Shown: piece after piece, positions 41,900 to 53,014 of the stretch | How positions within the stretch are numbered: the stretch's first letter is position 1 | Layout of the letters: the number at the start of each line of letters is the position of its first letter | DNA from: JALZUV01 sp964654855 | Lineage (GTDB): Bacteria > Pseudomonadota > Alphaproteobacteria > Rickettsiales > JALZUV01 | Assembly: GCA_964654855.1 (NCBI GenBank) | Contig: CAZZJS010000008.1 | Span: 6,385-70,384 of the forward strand | DNA length: 64,000 nucleotides | Direction: 5' to 3' | Made by a program: the position numbers and the translations under genes | Notes under the pieces: model-generated | Database searches by the model: none | Told to the model about the DNA's origin: nothing | What the model saw: the letters and a program-made list of their open reading frames with translations, nothing else

Positions 41900-42538
41900 T
41901 TATCGGCGGCGGGGCGGCAGAGGTTTATCGGTGGTGGCTTCATCATTACCGGCACGAAAATTTTCTGGCGAAAGCTTGGATTCTTCTTTTTTAAGATGTT
42001 CCTCAAATTCGTGAATTTCAGGCTCAAGCAACTCATTTTCATCCACTTCCAAGTTTGCTCCCGCCTCAAGGTTCAAAAGGCTGATTCCAAGGTTTCTGAT
42101 ATGATCGGTTCCTTTTTCTGAAAGGGTTTGTATGAGGGGGTGGTTCTTAGAGATAAGGTTTTCATTCTCCCAGATGCTTGCTTCTTTCCCCATTGAGGTT
42201 TGTAATTCTGAAATTTCAGAACGCACTTTTTCTTCGTATAATTCATAAGCTTTTTCGTATGACAGGGCTAATCCAGATGATAAAATCGTACCAATACCCT
42301 GTATTGTACGGGTAAGGGCTATGGGATTTGTGTGTTCTTCTGACTGAATATTCATAGCGTTAAGCAATGCTTGATGAAAACGAAGCTCTTCCTTATGGCC
42401 ATCACCACCGTTTGATTTTTCCATGTGCCCGCCATCCATGAAAAAACGTGCAGCGACGGTACGAAATTGAATGGTTTCATCAACGATCTTAGATCGAACG
42501 CTTGCAGGAAGAATATGCCATTCAATCGGTTCGGTCAT
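41900..42538 (-). CDS. Unknown protein downstream of ilvB
   Basis: A 212-residue soluble protein, helical and acidic in its C-terminal half, ending in KPLPPRRR. No family recognised. It starts 4 bases from the end of ilvB on the same strand, in the place where ilvN is often found, but it does not look like the ACT-domain small subunit. Confidence 0.6.
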   Translation of the reverse strand: MTEPIEWHILPASVRSKIVDETIQFRTVAARFFMDGGHMEKSNGGDGHKEELRFHQALLNAMNIQSEEHTNPIALTRTIQGIGTILSSGLALSYEKAYELYEEKVRSEISELQTSMGKEASIWENENLISKNHPLIQTLSEKGTDHIRNLGISLLNLEAGANLEVDENELLEPEIHEFEEHLKKEESKLSPENFRAGNDEATTDKPLPPRRR

Positions 42539-42541
42539 AGT

Positions 42542-44347
42542 CTAAACTTGGCTGGTATCCAAATCACCCCATGGCTCGTCAGGGCCGAGGAGGAGTTCAT
42601 TATGCGCAGCGCCTGCCGGAATCATCGGATAGACATTTTCGTTCTGACATACGCGCATATCCACTAATACAGGACCATCAATCTTCAGCATCTCTTCAAT
42701 GGTGGCATCCACTTTGCTTGGATCTTCGCATTCGAGTGAGGCAATACCATAAGCTTCTGCCAATTTTTGGAAGTCAGGTAGCGATTCCATATAGCTTTCC
42801 GAATGGCGATCGCCATGGAACATTTCCTGCCATTGGCGTACCATACCCATATAGCGGTTATTCAAGATGAAAATTTTGATCGGTAAACGATATTGCGCGA
42901 TGGTGGAGAGTTCTTGAATATTCATCATGAAGCTGGCTTCACCTGTGACGCAGATAGTGAGTGAGTCTGGATGCGCAACCTGAACACCCATCGCAGAAGG
43001 TAGGCCATAACCCATTGTGCCGAGGCCGCCGCTGCTCATCCATTTGAACGGTTGGTCAAATTTCAGATATTGTGCCGCCCACATTTGGTGCTGCCCCACA
43101 TCCGTCGTGTAATAGGGCGATTGCTTCTTTGCGAGCGTATAAAGGCGCTGTAAGGCGTATTGTGGCTTGATGATCTCGTCGCCCTGCTCATAAGAAAAAC
43201 TTTTACGTGCACGCCATAGTTCAATCTCTTTCCACCAGCTTTTCAGATCAGCGGAGTTAGGTTTCATGCCTCTTTCTCGCCATGCTTTACGCATTTGACG
43301 GATGACCGTGCCCGCGTCACCTACAATCGGTACATCGACTTCTACATTTTTATTGATCGAAGAAGCATCAATATCGACTTGAATCTTTTTTGAGTTTGGT
43401 GCGAAGCCATCTAGCTTACCAGTCACGCGATCATCAAAGCGCACGCCTAGGCCAATCATCACATCGCATTCATGCATGGCCATATTCGCTTCGAGCGACC
43501 CATGCATACCCGGCATTGCCAAGAACTGCTCATCTGTGCCCGGATAAGCGCCCAGTCCCATAAAGGTAAGGGTAATAGGGAAACCCGTTTCTTTCACAAA
43601 TAGCTGCAATTCTTCGCAAGCAGCCAAACCAGAATTGATTAAGCCGCCACCGACATAAAAGAGAGGCTTTTTCGCTGCAGCAATGAGATCCATCGCTTCG
43701 TTAATACGGCTCGCATTACCCACTGTCTTTGGATTATAGCGTTCACGGCGGAATGTATGACTATGGTCATAGTCGCCCAGCTCGTTGAGAATGTCTTTAG
43801 GTACATCAATTACTACAGGGCCGGGGCGGCCAGTGGTGGCCACATGGAAGGCTTCATGCACGATGGCAGGTAGGTCTTCAATGCGCTGAACGAGGTAATT
43901 ATGTTTGGTGCAGGCACGCGTGATGCCCGTTGTATCTGCTTCTTGGAAGGCGTCTGAGCCAATAAGATGGCTTGGTACTTGCCCCGTAATACAGACCATG
44001 GGGATGGAATCTAGCATCGCATCGGTGAGCCCTGTAATGGCATTAGTGGCGCCAGGACCAGAGGTAACGAGCACGACGCCCGCTTTGCCAGTAGAGCGGG
44101 CATAGCCTTCTGCTGCATGGGTGGCCGCTTGTTCGTGACGTACCAAAATATGGCGTAAGTGATTTTGTTGAAAAATCGCATCATAGAGCGGCAATACTGC
44201 GCCACCCGGATAACCGAAGATGGTGTCTGCACCGCAATCAATCAGAGATTTAATCACAATTTCTGCGCCGGTCATTTCCTGAGTAGTTTCAGTGGCGTCG
44301 GATGAATGAGTCGCGCCTGTCTCTTTGGTCTTTTTCTGTGCGGTCAT
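42542..44347 (-). CDS. ilvB: Acetolactate synthase large subunit
   Basis: A 601-residue thiamine-diphosphate enzyme of branched-chain amino acid synthesis. DTIFGYPGGAVLPLYDAI is the N-terminal part with HEQAATHAAEGYARSTGKAG carrying the catalytic Glu; GLGTMGYGLPSAMGVQVA is followed by VTGEASFMMNIQELS, the ThDP/metal motif, with Glu where many enzymes have Asp, and by NNRYMGMVRQWQEMFH. Full length. The regulatory small subunit ilvN is not next to it. Confidence 0.95.
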   Translation of the reverse strand: MTAQKKTKETGATHSSDATETTQEMTGAEIVIKSLIDCGADTIFGYPGGAVLPLYDAIFQQNHLRHILVRHEQAATHAAEGYARSTGKAGVVLVTSGPGATNAITGLTDAMLDSIPMVCITGQVPSHLIGSDAFQEADTTGITRACTKHNYLVQRIEDLPAIVHEAFHVATTGRPGPVVIDVPKDILNELGDYDHSHTFRRERYNPKTVGNASRINEAMDLIAAAKKPLFYVGGGLINSGLAACEELQLFVKETGFPITLTFMGLGAYPGTDEQFLAMPGMHGSLEANMAMHECDVMIGLGVRFDDRVTGKLDGFAPNSKKIQVDIDASSINKNVEVDVPIVGDAGTVIRQMRKAWRERGMKPNSADLKSWWKEIELWRARKSFSYEQGDEIIKPQYALQRLYTLAKKQSPYYTTDVGQHQMWAAQYLKFDQPFKWMSSGGLGTMGYGLPSAMGVQVAHPDSLTICVTGEASFMMNIQELSTIAQYRLPIKIFILNNRYMGMVRQWQEMFHGDRHSESYMESLPDFQKLAEAYGIASLECEDPSKVDATIEEMLKIDGPVLVDMRVCQNENVYPMIPAGAAHNELLLGPDEPWGDLDTSQV

Positions 44348-44478
44348 GGTCTTTTACTATCGCTTAACGGTTTTAGAACAGCGAGTTATAGCGCGAAATC
44401 CTGCGTAATACAACCATTTGCGATTGCTTTTGCTAGCTGAACCTTGCATTATCCCCGCAAAATTAAGGAGACTCCTCA

Positions 44479-45795
44479 ATGGGAAAAGCAACAGATGATA
44501 TGAAATTTGCAACCAAAGCCATTCATGGCGGGAACGATACTGATACTGCCTTTGGCTCGCCGCAAACGCCTATTTATCAAAGCGTTTCGTTTGAATTTCC
44601 GGATGCGCAATCTGCGTCAGATCGCTTTAATTTGCGCGAGTTTGGTCAGGTTTACAGCCGTCTTACCAACCCAACGACCGATGCGCTAGAAGCTCGCCTT
44701 GCCGCGCTTGATGGTGGTGTAGGGGCGATTGCTGCGGCTTCTGGTCATGCGGCACAGATGCTGGCTTTCTTGCCAATGGTTATGCCCGGCGATCACATTG
44801 TGGGCTCTAAGCGCCTTTATGGTGGCTCAACCAGCCAGTTGACCAATACGTTCCCAACCCATTTTAACTGGCAATCAACTCTCGTAAATCCGGATGATGT
44901 TGATAATTTTGAAGCGGCTATTCAAGAAAATACCCGCGCTATCTTTATTGAAGCATTGGCGAATCCGGGCGGCGTGGTGGTCGATATTGAGAAAGTGGCT
45001 CGCGTAGCTGAGCGCCACCATATTCCGTTGATTGTCGATAATACTTTGGCAACGCCATATCTGCTTCGTCCGCTTGAGTGGGGTGCGAATGTAGTGACTT
45101 ATTCTACGACTAAATACCTAACTGGTAATGGCTCTGCTTTAGGTGGAGCGATGGTTGATGGCGGTAACTTCGATTGGGGCAAAGATGACCGTTTCCCAGC
45201 TTTGACTGAAGGTTGTGGTGCTTATCACGGTATGAAGTTCCACGAAACCTTTGGCGAAATGGCTCTGTTTGTTCATGCAAAGGGTGTGGGTTTGCGCGAT
45301 ATTGGCGCTTCTCAACAGCCAATGAATGCATGGCTTACTTTAAATGGTTTGGAGACGCTGCCGTTACGTATGGATCGCCATTGCGAAAATGCACAGAAAG
45401 TGGCTGAGTGGCTATCTTCGCATGATCAAGTGGATGCTGTGACCTATGCAGGTCTGCCCGATAGCCCGTATCATGCGCTTGCGAAAAAATACACGCCGAA
45501 AGGCCCTTCATCGCTCTTTACGTTCGATATTAAAGGTGGCATGGCTGAGTCGGCTGAATTTATTGAAGGCTTGAAGCTCTTCACCTTTGTAGCAAATTTA
45601 GGAGATTCTCGCAGTCTTCTCATTCACCCTGCCAGCACAACTCATAGCCAACTTTCGCCAGAGCACCGTGTGGTAGCAGGTATCACGGATGGTACGATGC
45701 GTATCTCTGTTGGTCTAGAGGATGCGGATGATATTATCGCTGATCTCCAACGCGGTTTTGATGCAATTGGCAGTGGTTTACGCAAAGCTGGATGA
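44479..45795 (+). CDS. metY: O-acetylhomoserine sulfhydrylase
   Basis: A 438-residue PLP enzyme of the Cys/Met-metabolism family. FATKAIHGGNDTDTAFGSPQTPIYQSVSFEF opens the protein; VYSRLTNPTTDALEARLA and VTYSTTKYLTGNG (PLP Lys near residue 211) follow, and NLGDSRSLLIHPASTTH lies near the C-terminus. Length and motifs fit MetY, which makes homocysteine from O-acetylhomoserine and sulfide. AAGGAG lies 12 bases before the ATG. It overlaps the acyltransferase gene by 4 bases. Confidence 0.9.
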   Translation: MGKATDDMKFATKAIHGGNDTDTAFGSPQTPIYQSVSFEFPDAQSASDRFNLREFGQVYSRLTNPTTDALEARLAALDGGVGAIAAASGHAAQMLAFLPMVMPGDHIVGSKRLYGGSTSQLTNTFPTHFNWQSTLVNPDDVDNFEAAIQENTRAIFIEALANPGGVVVDIEKVARVAERHHIPLIVDNTLATPYLLRPLEWGANVVTYSTTKYLTGNGSALGGAMVDGGNFDWGKDDRFPALTEGCGAYHGMKFHETFGEMALFVHAKGVGLRDIGASQQPMNAWLTLNGLETLPLRMDRHCENAQKVAEWLSSHDQVDAVTYAGLPDSPYHALAKKYTPKGPSSLFTFDIKGGMAESAEFIEGLKLFTFVANLGDSRSLLIHPASTTHSQLSPEHRVVAGITDGTMRISVGLEDADDIIADLQRGFDAIGSGLRKAG

Positions 45796-46908
45796 GCTTA
45801 GAATCCTTCAGCGTTGCTAGAACTTATTTCCCGCATGTGAATTTATTGCGGGCATTTGCTGCACTTTCCGTGTTGGTTTATCATGTGATTGAGCATTATG
45901 CGTGGCATGGTTTCCCACTTGGATATGGGTTGATTTGGTTTCGTATCGGCTGGATGTCGGTAGATTTATTCTTTGTGATTAGTGGCTTTGTGATCGCTTG
46001 GTCGCTTATCCAACTACATGCCCGACATACGCAGTTTAAGCCTTTAGCGCGCGAATTTTTATGGCGGCGCTTTGGCCGCATTGTGCCGCTCTATATCGTC
46101 ACGATGCTGGTCTTTGCTGCCGCAGTGCAACCTAGCTTATTTCATCTCTCTGCATGGGGGCATTGGTTGGCGCATTTAACTTTTCTGCATCCGCTTCATC
46201 CGGCAACTTTTGGTTCGATTAATGGCATTAATTGGTCGGTCGGCATTGAGGTGCATTTTTATCTTTTTGCACTAATAACGTCACCTTTGTGGGTCAAGAG
46301 AAAGGCTCTGAGTCTATTTATTATAGGTATTCTTGTGGCTTGGATGCTGCGCGGAGTTGCATGGGTAGGCGCTGAACAAATAGGCTGGGTCGGTGGGCAA
46401 CTATTCGGTCTTATGGTGCAAATGCCACTTATGTTAGATGAATTTGCTGCTGGTGCGGCGATAGCTCTGCTTGTGCATCATTACCCGCTGGAGAAATGGC
46501 CAGGAACCATGCGTCAGCAAGGAGTCGTGTTGGGCGGTGTTTTACTCATTGTTATGATTGCGGCCTTTAAGACTTATTGGCTGGATGCAGATTATTGGCA
46601 TAATCCTAAGATGGTGATTTTCTGGCGCAGTTTAATGGCAGCTGCATTTGCGCTGCTAGTCGTTTTCTTCGTTTGGTTGCCACCGTTAAAGAAGCCAAAC
46701 TTCCTTTATCGAACCCTCTATTATCTGGGCGATATTTCTTATGGCATTTACCTTTGGCATCTAGCAGTGATATTGCTGCTAAAACCGTATTTTGCCGACA
46801 GCCCTGCTCAGTCGCTTTTGATCATTATACCTTGCGTTCTTGCCCTCTCAGCCCTTAGCTGGCACTTTCTTGAAAAGCCGATGATTAAGTGGAGTAAGGC
46901 AAAAAGCC

Positions 46909-46928
<20 letters not shown>
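45792..46928 (+). CDS. Acyltransferase 3 (OafA/YrhL-type) membrane protein
   Basis: A 378-residue protein with about ten membrane segments. NLLRAFAALSVLVYHV near the start carries the conserved Arg and His, WMSVDLFFVISGFVIAW and RRFGRIVPLYIV follow, and the end has DISYGIYLWHL. Such enzymes transfer acyl groups from the cytoplasm to surface carbohydrates. It is coupled to metY by a 4-base overlap, and its end overlaps the convergent pepA by 20 bases. Confidence 0.9.
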
Positions 46929-48423
<1,495 letters not shown>

Positions 48424-48512
48424 AAGCGAAAGCCTCATCCGTTAATAGTTTAAAGATGATATTACCCTAACGCTCGTATAAGCGAAGGCAAGCAAATTAG
48501 GAGAGAAACCCT

Positions 48513-49571
48513 TTAAGAGGCAGCGGCGACTTCTTTTTCCTGCTTGAATGCTGCAGGGCTAACCTTCTTTGCCGTCTTTTTGGCTGGTTTAGCCGCCTTA
48601 GAAGCTGTTTTTTTCTTAGCGGCTTTCTTAACGGTTACAGGTTTTTTCGTCGAGTTTTTCTTTTCTGGCTGAGTGCGCAGCTCATTCACACGCTCATCAA
48701 CTTTATCAATTTTGAGCGTTTTGAGTAGATCGCGAACTTCCTGACGCGCGGTAATGTGCGACATAGAAACATTCACATTATTGCTCACGTCCATAATGTC
48801 GAGCACTGTAAGGCCTTGTAGGAAAAGCTCACGGTAAATAACACGCTCGCTAAAGCCCGGTGCAACGCGGAAACCAATACGGCGCGATAGCTCCGTAAGC
48901 ACTTGGTTCATATAGCGTTTATTGCGAGCATCAATTGTCGTGAGACGGTTACGCATGACGATCCACTCGATGCTACCACCATCGCGTTTCGCACGGCTAA
49001 GCTTTTGTTCCCACACCATTTCTGAATAAATAGAAGGGCGAATCACACGCATGGTAGCGCCATCGACCGTCGCCAGAACGTCAAGATCGACGAAACTATC
49101 GTTGATCGGTGTAATCACTGTATCAGCGTAAGAGTGAGCAAGGCGCGATAAGTACGTATCGTTACCTGGGCTATCAATAACCACAAAGTCATTTTCTTCC
49201 ATCAAGCGTTCGATACCGCCTGTGAAGCGTTCATTTTCGTCTGATTGTGCATCATCTACGATGTTAAACGGGCTCTTCTGAATGACGAGATGGCTAGATT
49301 CCGGCAAGCTCACATCCTGTTTGCGGATAGTGTGCTTACGATTTTCCATATAGCGAGAGAGAGTGCGCTGGCGCGAATCAATATCAATCGTACCGACTTT
49401 AAAGCCAAGGCGAAGCAAGGCCACAATCAGGTGCATGGTAGTGGTCGTTTTACCCGAACCGCCTTTTTCATTTCCCGTTACGATTACGTGTGCACGTTTT
49501 TTGTTCAATGCTGGGCCTGGCGCGGATTTGGTTTCCGTCGCTGCCGCTTTTTTAGAGCTAAATAGTTGCAT
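48513..49571 (-). CDS. mipZ: MipZ-type ParA-family ATPase
   Basis: A 352-residue ATPase. HVIVTGNEKGGSGKTTTTMHL is the deviant Walker A, FKVGTIDIDSRQRTLSRYMENR is typical of MipZ, and DFVVIDSPGNDTYLSRLAHSYADTVITPINDSFVDLD is the Walker B region. MipZ places the division site by inhibiting FtsZ near ParB. The last 50 residues are unusually rich in Lys and Ala (KKAAKKKTASKAAKP) and could bind DNA. Confidence 0.92.
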   Translation of the reverse strand: MQLFSSKKAAATETKSAPGPALNKKRAHVIVTGNEKGGSGKTTTTMHLIVALLRLGFKVGTIDIDSRQRTLSRYMENRKHTIRKQDVSLPESSHLVIQKSPFNIVDDAQSDENERFTGGIERLMEENDFVVIDSPGNDTYLSRLAHSYADTVITPINDSFVDLDVLATVDGATMRVIRPSIYSEMVWEQKLSRAKRDGGSIEWIVMRNRLTTIDARNKRYMNQVLTELSRRIGFRVAPGFSERVIYRELFLQGLTVLDIMDVSNNVNVSMSHITARQEVRDLLKTLKIDKVDERVNELRTQPEKKNSTKKPVTVKKAAKKKTASKAAKPAKKTAKKVSPAAFKQEKEVAAAS

Positions 49572-49665
49572 GTTCCCTCGTCTCGTTTGTCTTTTATATT
49601 TTTATTATTAGACAGAGCCGAAAGTTACGCTATTTTGCGCGGCGAGTAAAGAGGTGGATAAAAAA

Positions 49666-49977
49666 ATGTCTGATGATGTTCCTAAGTTGTTGAAAGTGGT
49701 AGTCATATCGGGTGGTGTGATGCTTTTAGGTGGCTTTTTATGGGTTGGTGCGGTGGTTGCGCAACGCGCGAGCGAAAGTGCGGCTTCGATAGCAGATAAA
49801 CCGGTAGAAAAGAGAATAGAACAAGTGACTGACTGTGCAGAAATTACGCTCCCGCGTTTTTCCGGTGCAAAGGTTGAGTTCAAGCAAGGCGAATGGCACG
49901 TGGCTACATCTCGTGAAATTCGCCGCTATAGTGAGTGTGGTGAGTTATTACAAAAAGCAACTCTTGCGCGAAAATAA
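49666..49977 (+). CDS. DUF6476-like small membrane protein
   Basis: About 103 residues from the ATG at 49666; GAGGTGG at 49651-49657 supports it over a GTG at 49654. One membrane segment (VVVISGGVMLLGGFLWVGAVVA) near residues 12-34 is followed by a periplasmic part with ITLPRFSGAKVEFKQGEWHV, as in small alphaproteobacterial proteins of this type. Function unknown. It is divergent from mipZ. Confidence 0.75.
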   Translation: MSDDVPKLLKVVVISGGVMLLGGFLWVGAVVAQRASESAASIADKPVEKRIEQVTDCAEITLPRFSGAKVEFKQGEWHVATSREIRRYSECGELLQKATLARK

Positions 49978-50069
49978 TGACAGTTCATCGCATTTGAGAC
50001 AAATGTGACAGGTTTTTTAACCAAACTGTAATCATTTTTTTCACACACAAAAGGTTGGTTTGCCTTTGT

Positions 50070-50489
50070 CTAAATTTTGGATTTTAGGTTGAAGAGGGTA
50101 ATGGCGGCGTTGGCAGCATCAGCACCTTTATTCTTTTCATTCACCTTGGCGCGGGCCCAAGCTTGGTCGCGATTCTCAACGGTGAGAATGCCATTACCTA
50201 TAGGTACTTGGTGGAAAAGCCCTAAATCCATTAATGCGCGGCTGCTTTCGCCGGCTACTACATCATAATGCGCCGTTTCGCCGCGAATCACGGTACCGAG
50301 CGCGATATAGCCTGCATAGTTGCCGCTTTCAATGCTATAGCGAATTGCTTGTGGAATCTCGAGCGCACCGGGCACTTCCACTTCATCATAATCATGGCCT
50401 GCTGTTTCTAAAGCGGCTTTCGCGCCTTTGAGTAATTCATCTGCCAGGTCGCGGTAGAAATTCCCGCTTACAATCAAAAATTTAGTCAT
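50070..50489 (-). CDS. ribH: 6,7-dimethyl-8-ribityllumazine synthase
   Basis: A 139-residue lumazine synthase of riboflavin synthesis. IVSGNFYRDLADELLKGA, EVEVPGALEIPQAIRYSI and GYIALGTVIRGETAHYDVVAGES carry the substrate-binding residues, and PIGNGILTVENRDQAWARA lies near the end. Full length. The usual partner nusB is not adjacent. Confidence 0.95.
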   Translation of the reverse strand: MTKFLIVSGNFYRDLADELLKGAKAALETAGHDYDEVEVPGALEIPQAIRYSIESGNYAGYIALGTVIRGETAHYDVVAGESSRALMDLGLFHQVPIGNGILTVENRDQAWARAKVNEKNKGADAANAAITLFNLKSKI

Positions 50490-50525
50490 GAGGAGGCTTT
50501 ACGGCTTTCTCCGTATAATTCCAAG

Positions 50526-50879
50526 CTAAAAACGTCTTTTACGTTCGGCACGCCATTTCAGGCTTTGTTCATCTAGCGGTTCCAGCGGGCGGGCGCCAGT
50601 GACCATATCTTCAGCCAGATAGACGGCCTTGCGTAGCTGAGCTTCTGATAAGTGCATGATGGCGGGTTCTTTAAGCTTGTCATACCATACGCCTTTGCAG
50701 ACATGATCTAGGATAATGCGCTGAAAAGCGGCAGTTTCGTCTACTTCCCAGCCCCGCTGAGAGGCTATCTCCGGTAAATCCTCATCGGTTGCCTGCCAGT
50801 AGCGTTTACGCAAGCTTTCCATGCGCATCTGCTTGTTCTCACGGCGTTTTGTCGCTTTCTCATTGTCAGTCAAACTCAT
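50526..50879 (-). CDS. Unknown small basic protein
   Basis: About 117 residues from the ATG at 50879 (MSLTDNEKATKRRENK); the frame is open to 50918, but a longer start would overlap scoB. It is helical, very charged, and has a cluster of Trp/Tyr (RKRYWQATDEDLPEIASQRGWEVDE, GVWYDKLKEP). Not recognised. The start lies only 18 bases from the divergent scoB start, and the gene end is 36 bases from the start of ribH. Confidence 0.65.
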   Translation of the reverse strand: MSLTDNEKATKRRENKQMRMESLRKRYWQATDEDLPEIASQRGWEVDETAAFQRIILDHVCKGVWYDKLKEPAIMHLSEAQLRKAVYLAEDMVTGARPLEPLDEQSLKWRAERKRRF

Positions 50880-50897
50880 AACGGTTAAACCCATAGC

Positions 50898-51545
50898 ATG
50901 GCTTGGACACGTGAACAAATGGCACAGCGCGCGGCCGAAGAATTGCGCGATGGATATTATGTGAATCTGGGGATTGGTATGCCCACACTAGTGGCGAACT
51001 ATATTCCCGATGGAATGAGTGTGACACTACATTCAGAAAACGGCATGCTAGGCATGGGGCCTTTCCCTTATTCCGATCAGGTGGATGCCGATTTGATTAA
51101 TGCCGGCAAGCAAACTATTTCGCAATTGCCTGAGTCTGTCTATTTTGATTCGGCAGAATCTTTCGCGATGATCCGCGGTGGGCATATTGATTTGACAATT
51201 CTAGGTGCACTAGAAGTAGCGCAGAACGGTGATCTTGCCAATTGGATGATTCCCGGCAAGATGGTCAAAGGCATGGGCGGCGCGATGGATTTAGTCGCTG
51301 GCGTGAAGAAGATCGTTGTGTTGATGGATCATAATGCCAAAGATGGCTCGCCCAAATTGGTGAAAGAATGCGCTTTGCCGCTTACGGGCACGCAAGTGGT
51401 GAATATGATTATCACCGATATGGGTGTGTTTGACATTGTGGACGGTAAATTGCGTCTGGTGGAATTAGCTGAAGGGGTGAGCGAAGCTGAAATTCGCGAA
51501 TGTACCGAGGCAAATTACGTGACGGCTTTGTCTGAGGCTGCTTAA
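50898..51545 (+). CDS. scoB: 3-oxoacid CoA-transferase subunit B
   Basis: A 215-residue CoA-transferase beta subunit. MAWTREQMAQRAAEELRDGYYVNLGIGMPTLVANYIP is the family start, LHSENGMLGMGP carries the catalytic Glu, and GAMDLVAGVKKIVVLMDH follows. The enzyme moves CoA between succinate and acetoacetate, but it needs subunit A, which is not adjacent. No Shine-Dalgarno sequence is evident before the ATG. It overlaps the convergent TraX-like gene by 4 bases. Confidence 0.92.
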   Translation: MAWTREQMAQRAAEELRDGYYVNLGIGMPTLVANYIPDGMSVTLHSENGMLGMGPFPYSDQVDADLINAGKQTISQLPESVYFDSAESFAMIRGGHIDLTILGALEVAQNGDLANWMIPGKMVKGMGGAMDLVAGVKKIVVLMDHNAKDGSPKLVKECALPLTGTQVVNMIITDMGVFDIVDGKLRLVELAEGVSEAEIRECTEANYVTALSEAA

Positions 51546-52345
51546 TAGTTGAGAATAAACCCTGCATCAAATGCAGAAAACCCTAATAACACACCGATGA
51601 TTTGGAATAATATCCGGTGGTAGACATAATAATGCATCGTATTGCGCGCGGTGAATCGAACAATGTAGTTCAGAATACCGCTTTGAGGTGCCCATCTACT
51701 TGGTTTGACTTCAAAATGGTAAAGTACCCATACGGTGTAAAACGTTCCGATGACCATAAAAGCATTTTGGAAGATATTAAATTCAAACCATAATAGCTGG
51801 TAACCCAAAAATAACAGGGTGGTTAGAATCGTAAATGCAATTAAGTCTCGGCTATATAGTTTTCGGCGAATCATATCGCCCATAATAGCGAAGCAGACGC
51901 CCAACGTGCCATATTCAAAAAGCATAGTGCTGGGAAGTGAGAGCATTATACAGGCAATAAAAATATCAAAGGGGCGCTTATCAATAGTGCCACGATCTTT
52001 TAGCCAAAAAACGATATATCGGCAGATAACAATGCTTATGAGTACGTTTAAAGGGAATATGCCGCCGCCGGTTAGGTAATTAATGATTGCCAAACCAATG
52101 GCAAGCCAAATGATTTCACCGCCCAAAACGCGTGATTGAGAATAGCCTGCAAGAAAGAACCACATCGGTACACAAATACGGCCAATAGCCCTTAGCCATT
52201 CAGCATTCTCATCCATGAGATAAGCACCAATATGGTCGATTGTCATAATGACCAAGGCAATAAATTTTAGCCAATCATAGCTATTTACAGCCGAACCGTA
52301 GCGCGAAGCGCGTTTATGCATGTCGGTGAGGTTAGAAAACTGCAT
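51542..52345 (-). CDS. TraX-family membrane protein
   Basis: A 267-residue protein with about eight membrane segments. YDWLKFIALVIMTIDHIGAYL near the start and RICVPMWFFLAGYSQSRV are hallmarks of the TraX family, related to acyltransferases; F-plasmid TraX acetylates pilin. On the chromosome such proteins are common and unassigned. An orphan VirB2/TrbC pilin lies 670 bases away, which may be coincidence. Confidence 0.88.
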   Translation of the reverse strand: MQFSNLTDMHKRASRYGSAVNSYDWLKFIALVIMTIDHIGAYLMDENAEWLRAIGRICVPMWFFLAGYSQSRVLGGEIIWLAIGLAIINYLTGGGIFPLNVLISIVICRYIVFWLKDRGTIDKRPFDIFIACIMLSLPSTMLFEYGTLGVCFAIMGDMIRRKLYSRDLIAFTILTTLLFLGYQLLWFEFNIFQNAFMVIGTFYTVWVLYHFEVKPSRWAPQSGILNYIVRFTARNTMHYYVYHRILFQIIGVLLGFSAFDAGFILNY

Positions 52346-52351
52346 TAGAAT

Positions 52352-52825
52352 TTATCCTTCAATTACAAACATGCCATCGACCTCTACGGCCACGCCAAAA
52401 GGTAGCTGTGCGGTATTGACGGCAAAACGGGCATGTCTGCCTGCCTCTTCGCCGAAAATCTCTTTGAATAGAGTCGAAACGCCATTTGCGACGGCAGGAG
52501 CATCGGTAAAATCTTCCGTAGAATTGACAAAAACTCCTAAACGCAGCGTTTTCTTCACTTTATTGAGATCTCCACCACAAGCATTTTTTAGATGATAGAG
52601 TAAACTTAATCCGCAAAGCCGAGCACATTCTTGCCCTTCTTCAACTGAGAAGTCTTTGCCCAGCTTGCCAATATGGCTTAATTCGCCATTTTGCATTGGT
52701 AGTTGGCCAGAAATGGTCACGATACCATTATGCTCAGTATATGGCACATAAGCCGCACCCGGTGCTATTTTTGCCTCAGGCAGGGTGATTCCTAATGATT
52801 CAATTTTAGCTGTTATGCTGGACAT
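52352..52825 (-). CDS. RidA/YjgF-family protein
   Basis: A 157-residue protein of the RidA superfamily, of the longer subtype. AYVPYTEHNGIVTISGQLPMQNGEL, LSLLYHLKNACGGDLNKVKKTLRLGVFVNS and ARFAVNTAQLPFGVAVEVDGMF match the fold. The residue before AVNTAQLP, where RidA has its deaminase Arg, is placed in RHARFAVN. Members remove reactive enamines or have other roles. Six bases from the TraX-like gene, same strand. Confidence 0.88.
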   Translation of the reverse strand: MSSITAKIESLGITLPEAKIAPGAAYVPYTEHNGIVTISGQLPMQNGELSHIGKLGKDFSVEEGQECARLCGLSLLYHLKNACGGDLNKVKKTLRLGVFVNSTEDFTDAPAVANGVSTLFKEIFGEEAGRHARFAVNTAQLPFGVAVEVDGMFVIEG

Positions 52826-52937
52826 GGTACGCTCCTAATTGGTTTAGATTAATAGTTTATTAGGTTTTTAACATTAGGTTGAGAGTAGATAAACGGTAAA
52901 ATGACAATTCTAAGACAAACTCAAACTATCTAGGTTT

Positions 52938-52955
52938 TTGTCATGAGACTGTCAC
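52938..52955 (+). promoter_or_regulatory. Possible Pho box upstream of the VirB2-like gene
   Basis: TTGTCAT at 52938-52944 and CTGTCAC at 52949-52955 form a direct repeat with an 11-bp period, as in PhoB boxes (CTGTCAT repeats). A weak -10-like TAGAGC follows about 10 bases past the second unit. Matches by chance are possible for such short repeats. Confidence 0.4.
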
Positions 52956-53014
52956 ATTGCTGTGCTAGAGCTTAAATGTTAAAGCAATTATTTTAAGGAT
53001 GCGAGGAGTATAAA

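Noticed and set aside
41900..42538. ilvN, the acetolactate synthase small subunit
   Set aside because: The position fits, but the sequence has no ACT-domain pattern.
49981..50040. TGTGACAG-type sequence as a second Pho box
   Set aside because: It lies between convergent genes, where no promoter is needed, and the second repeat unit is poor.
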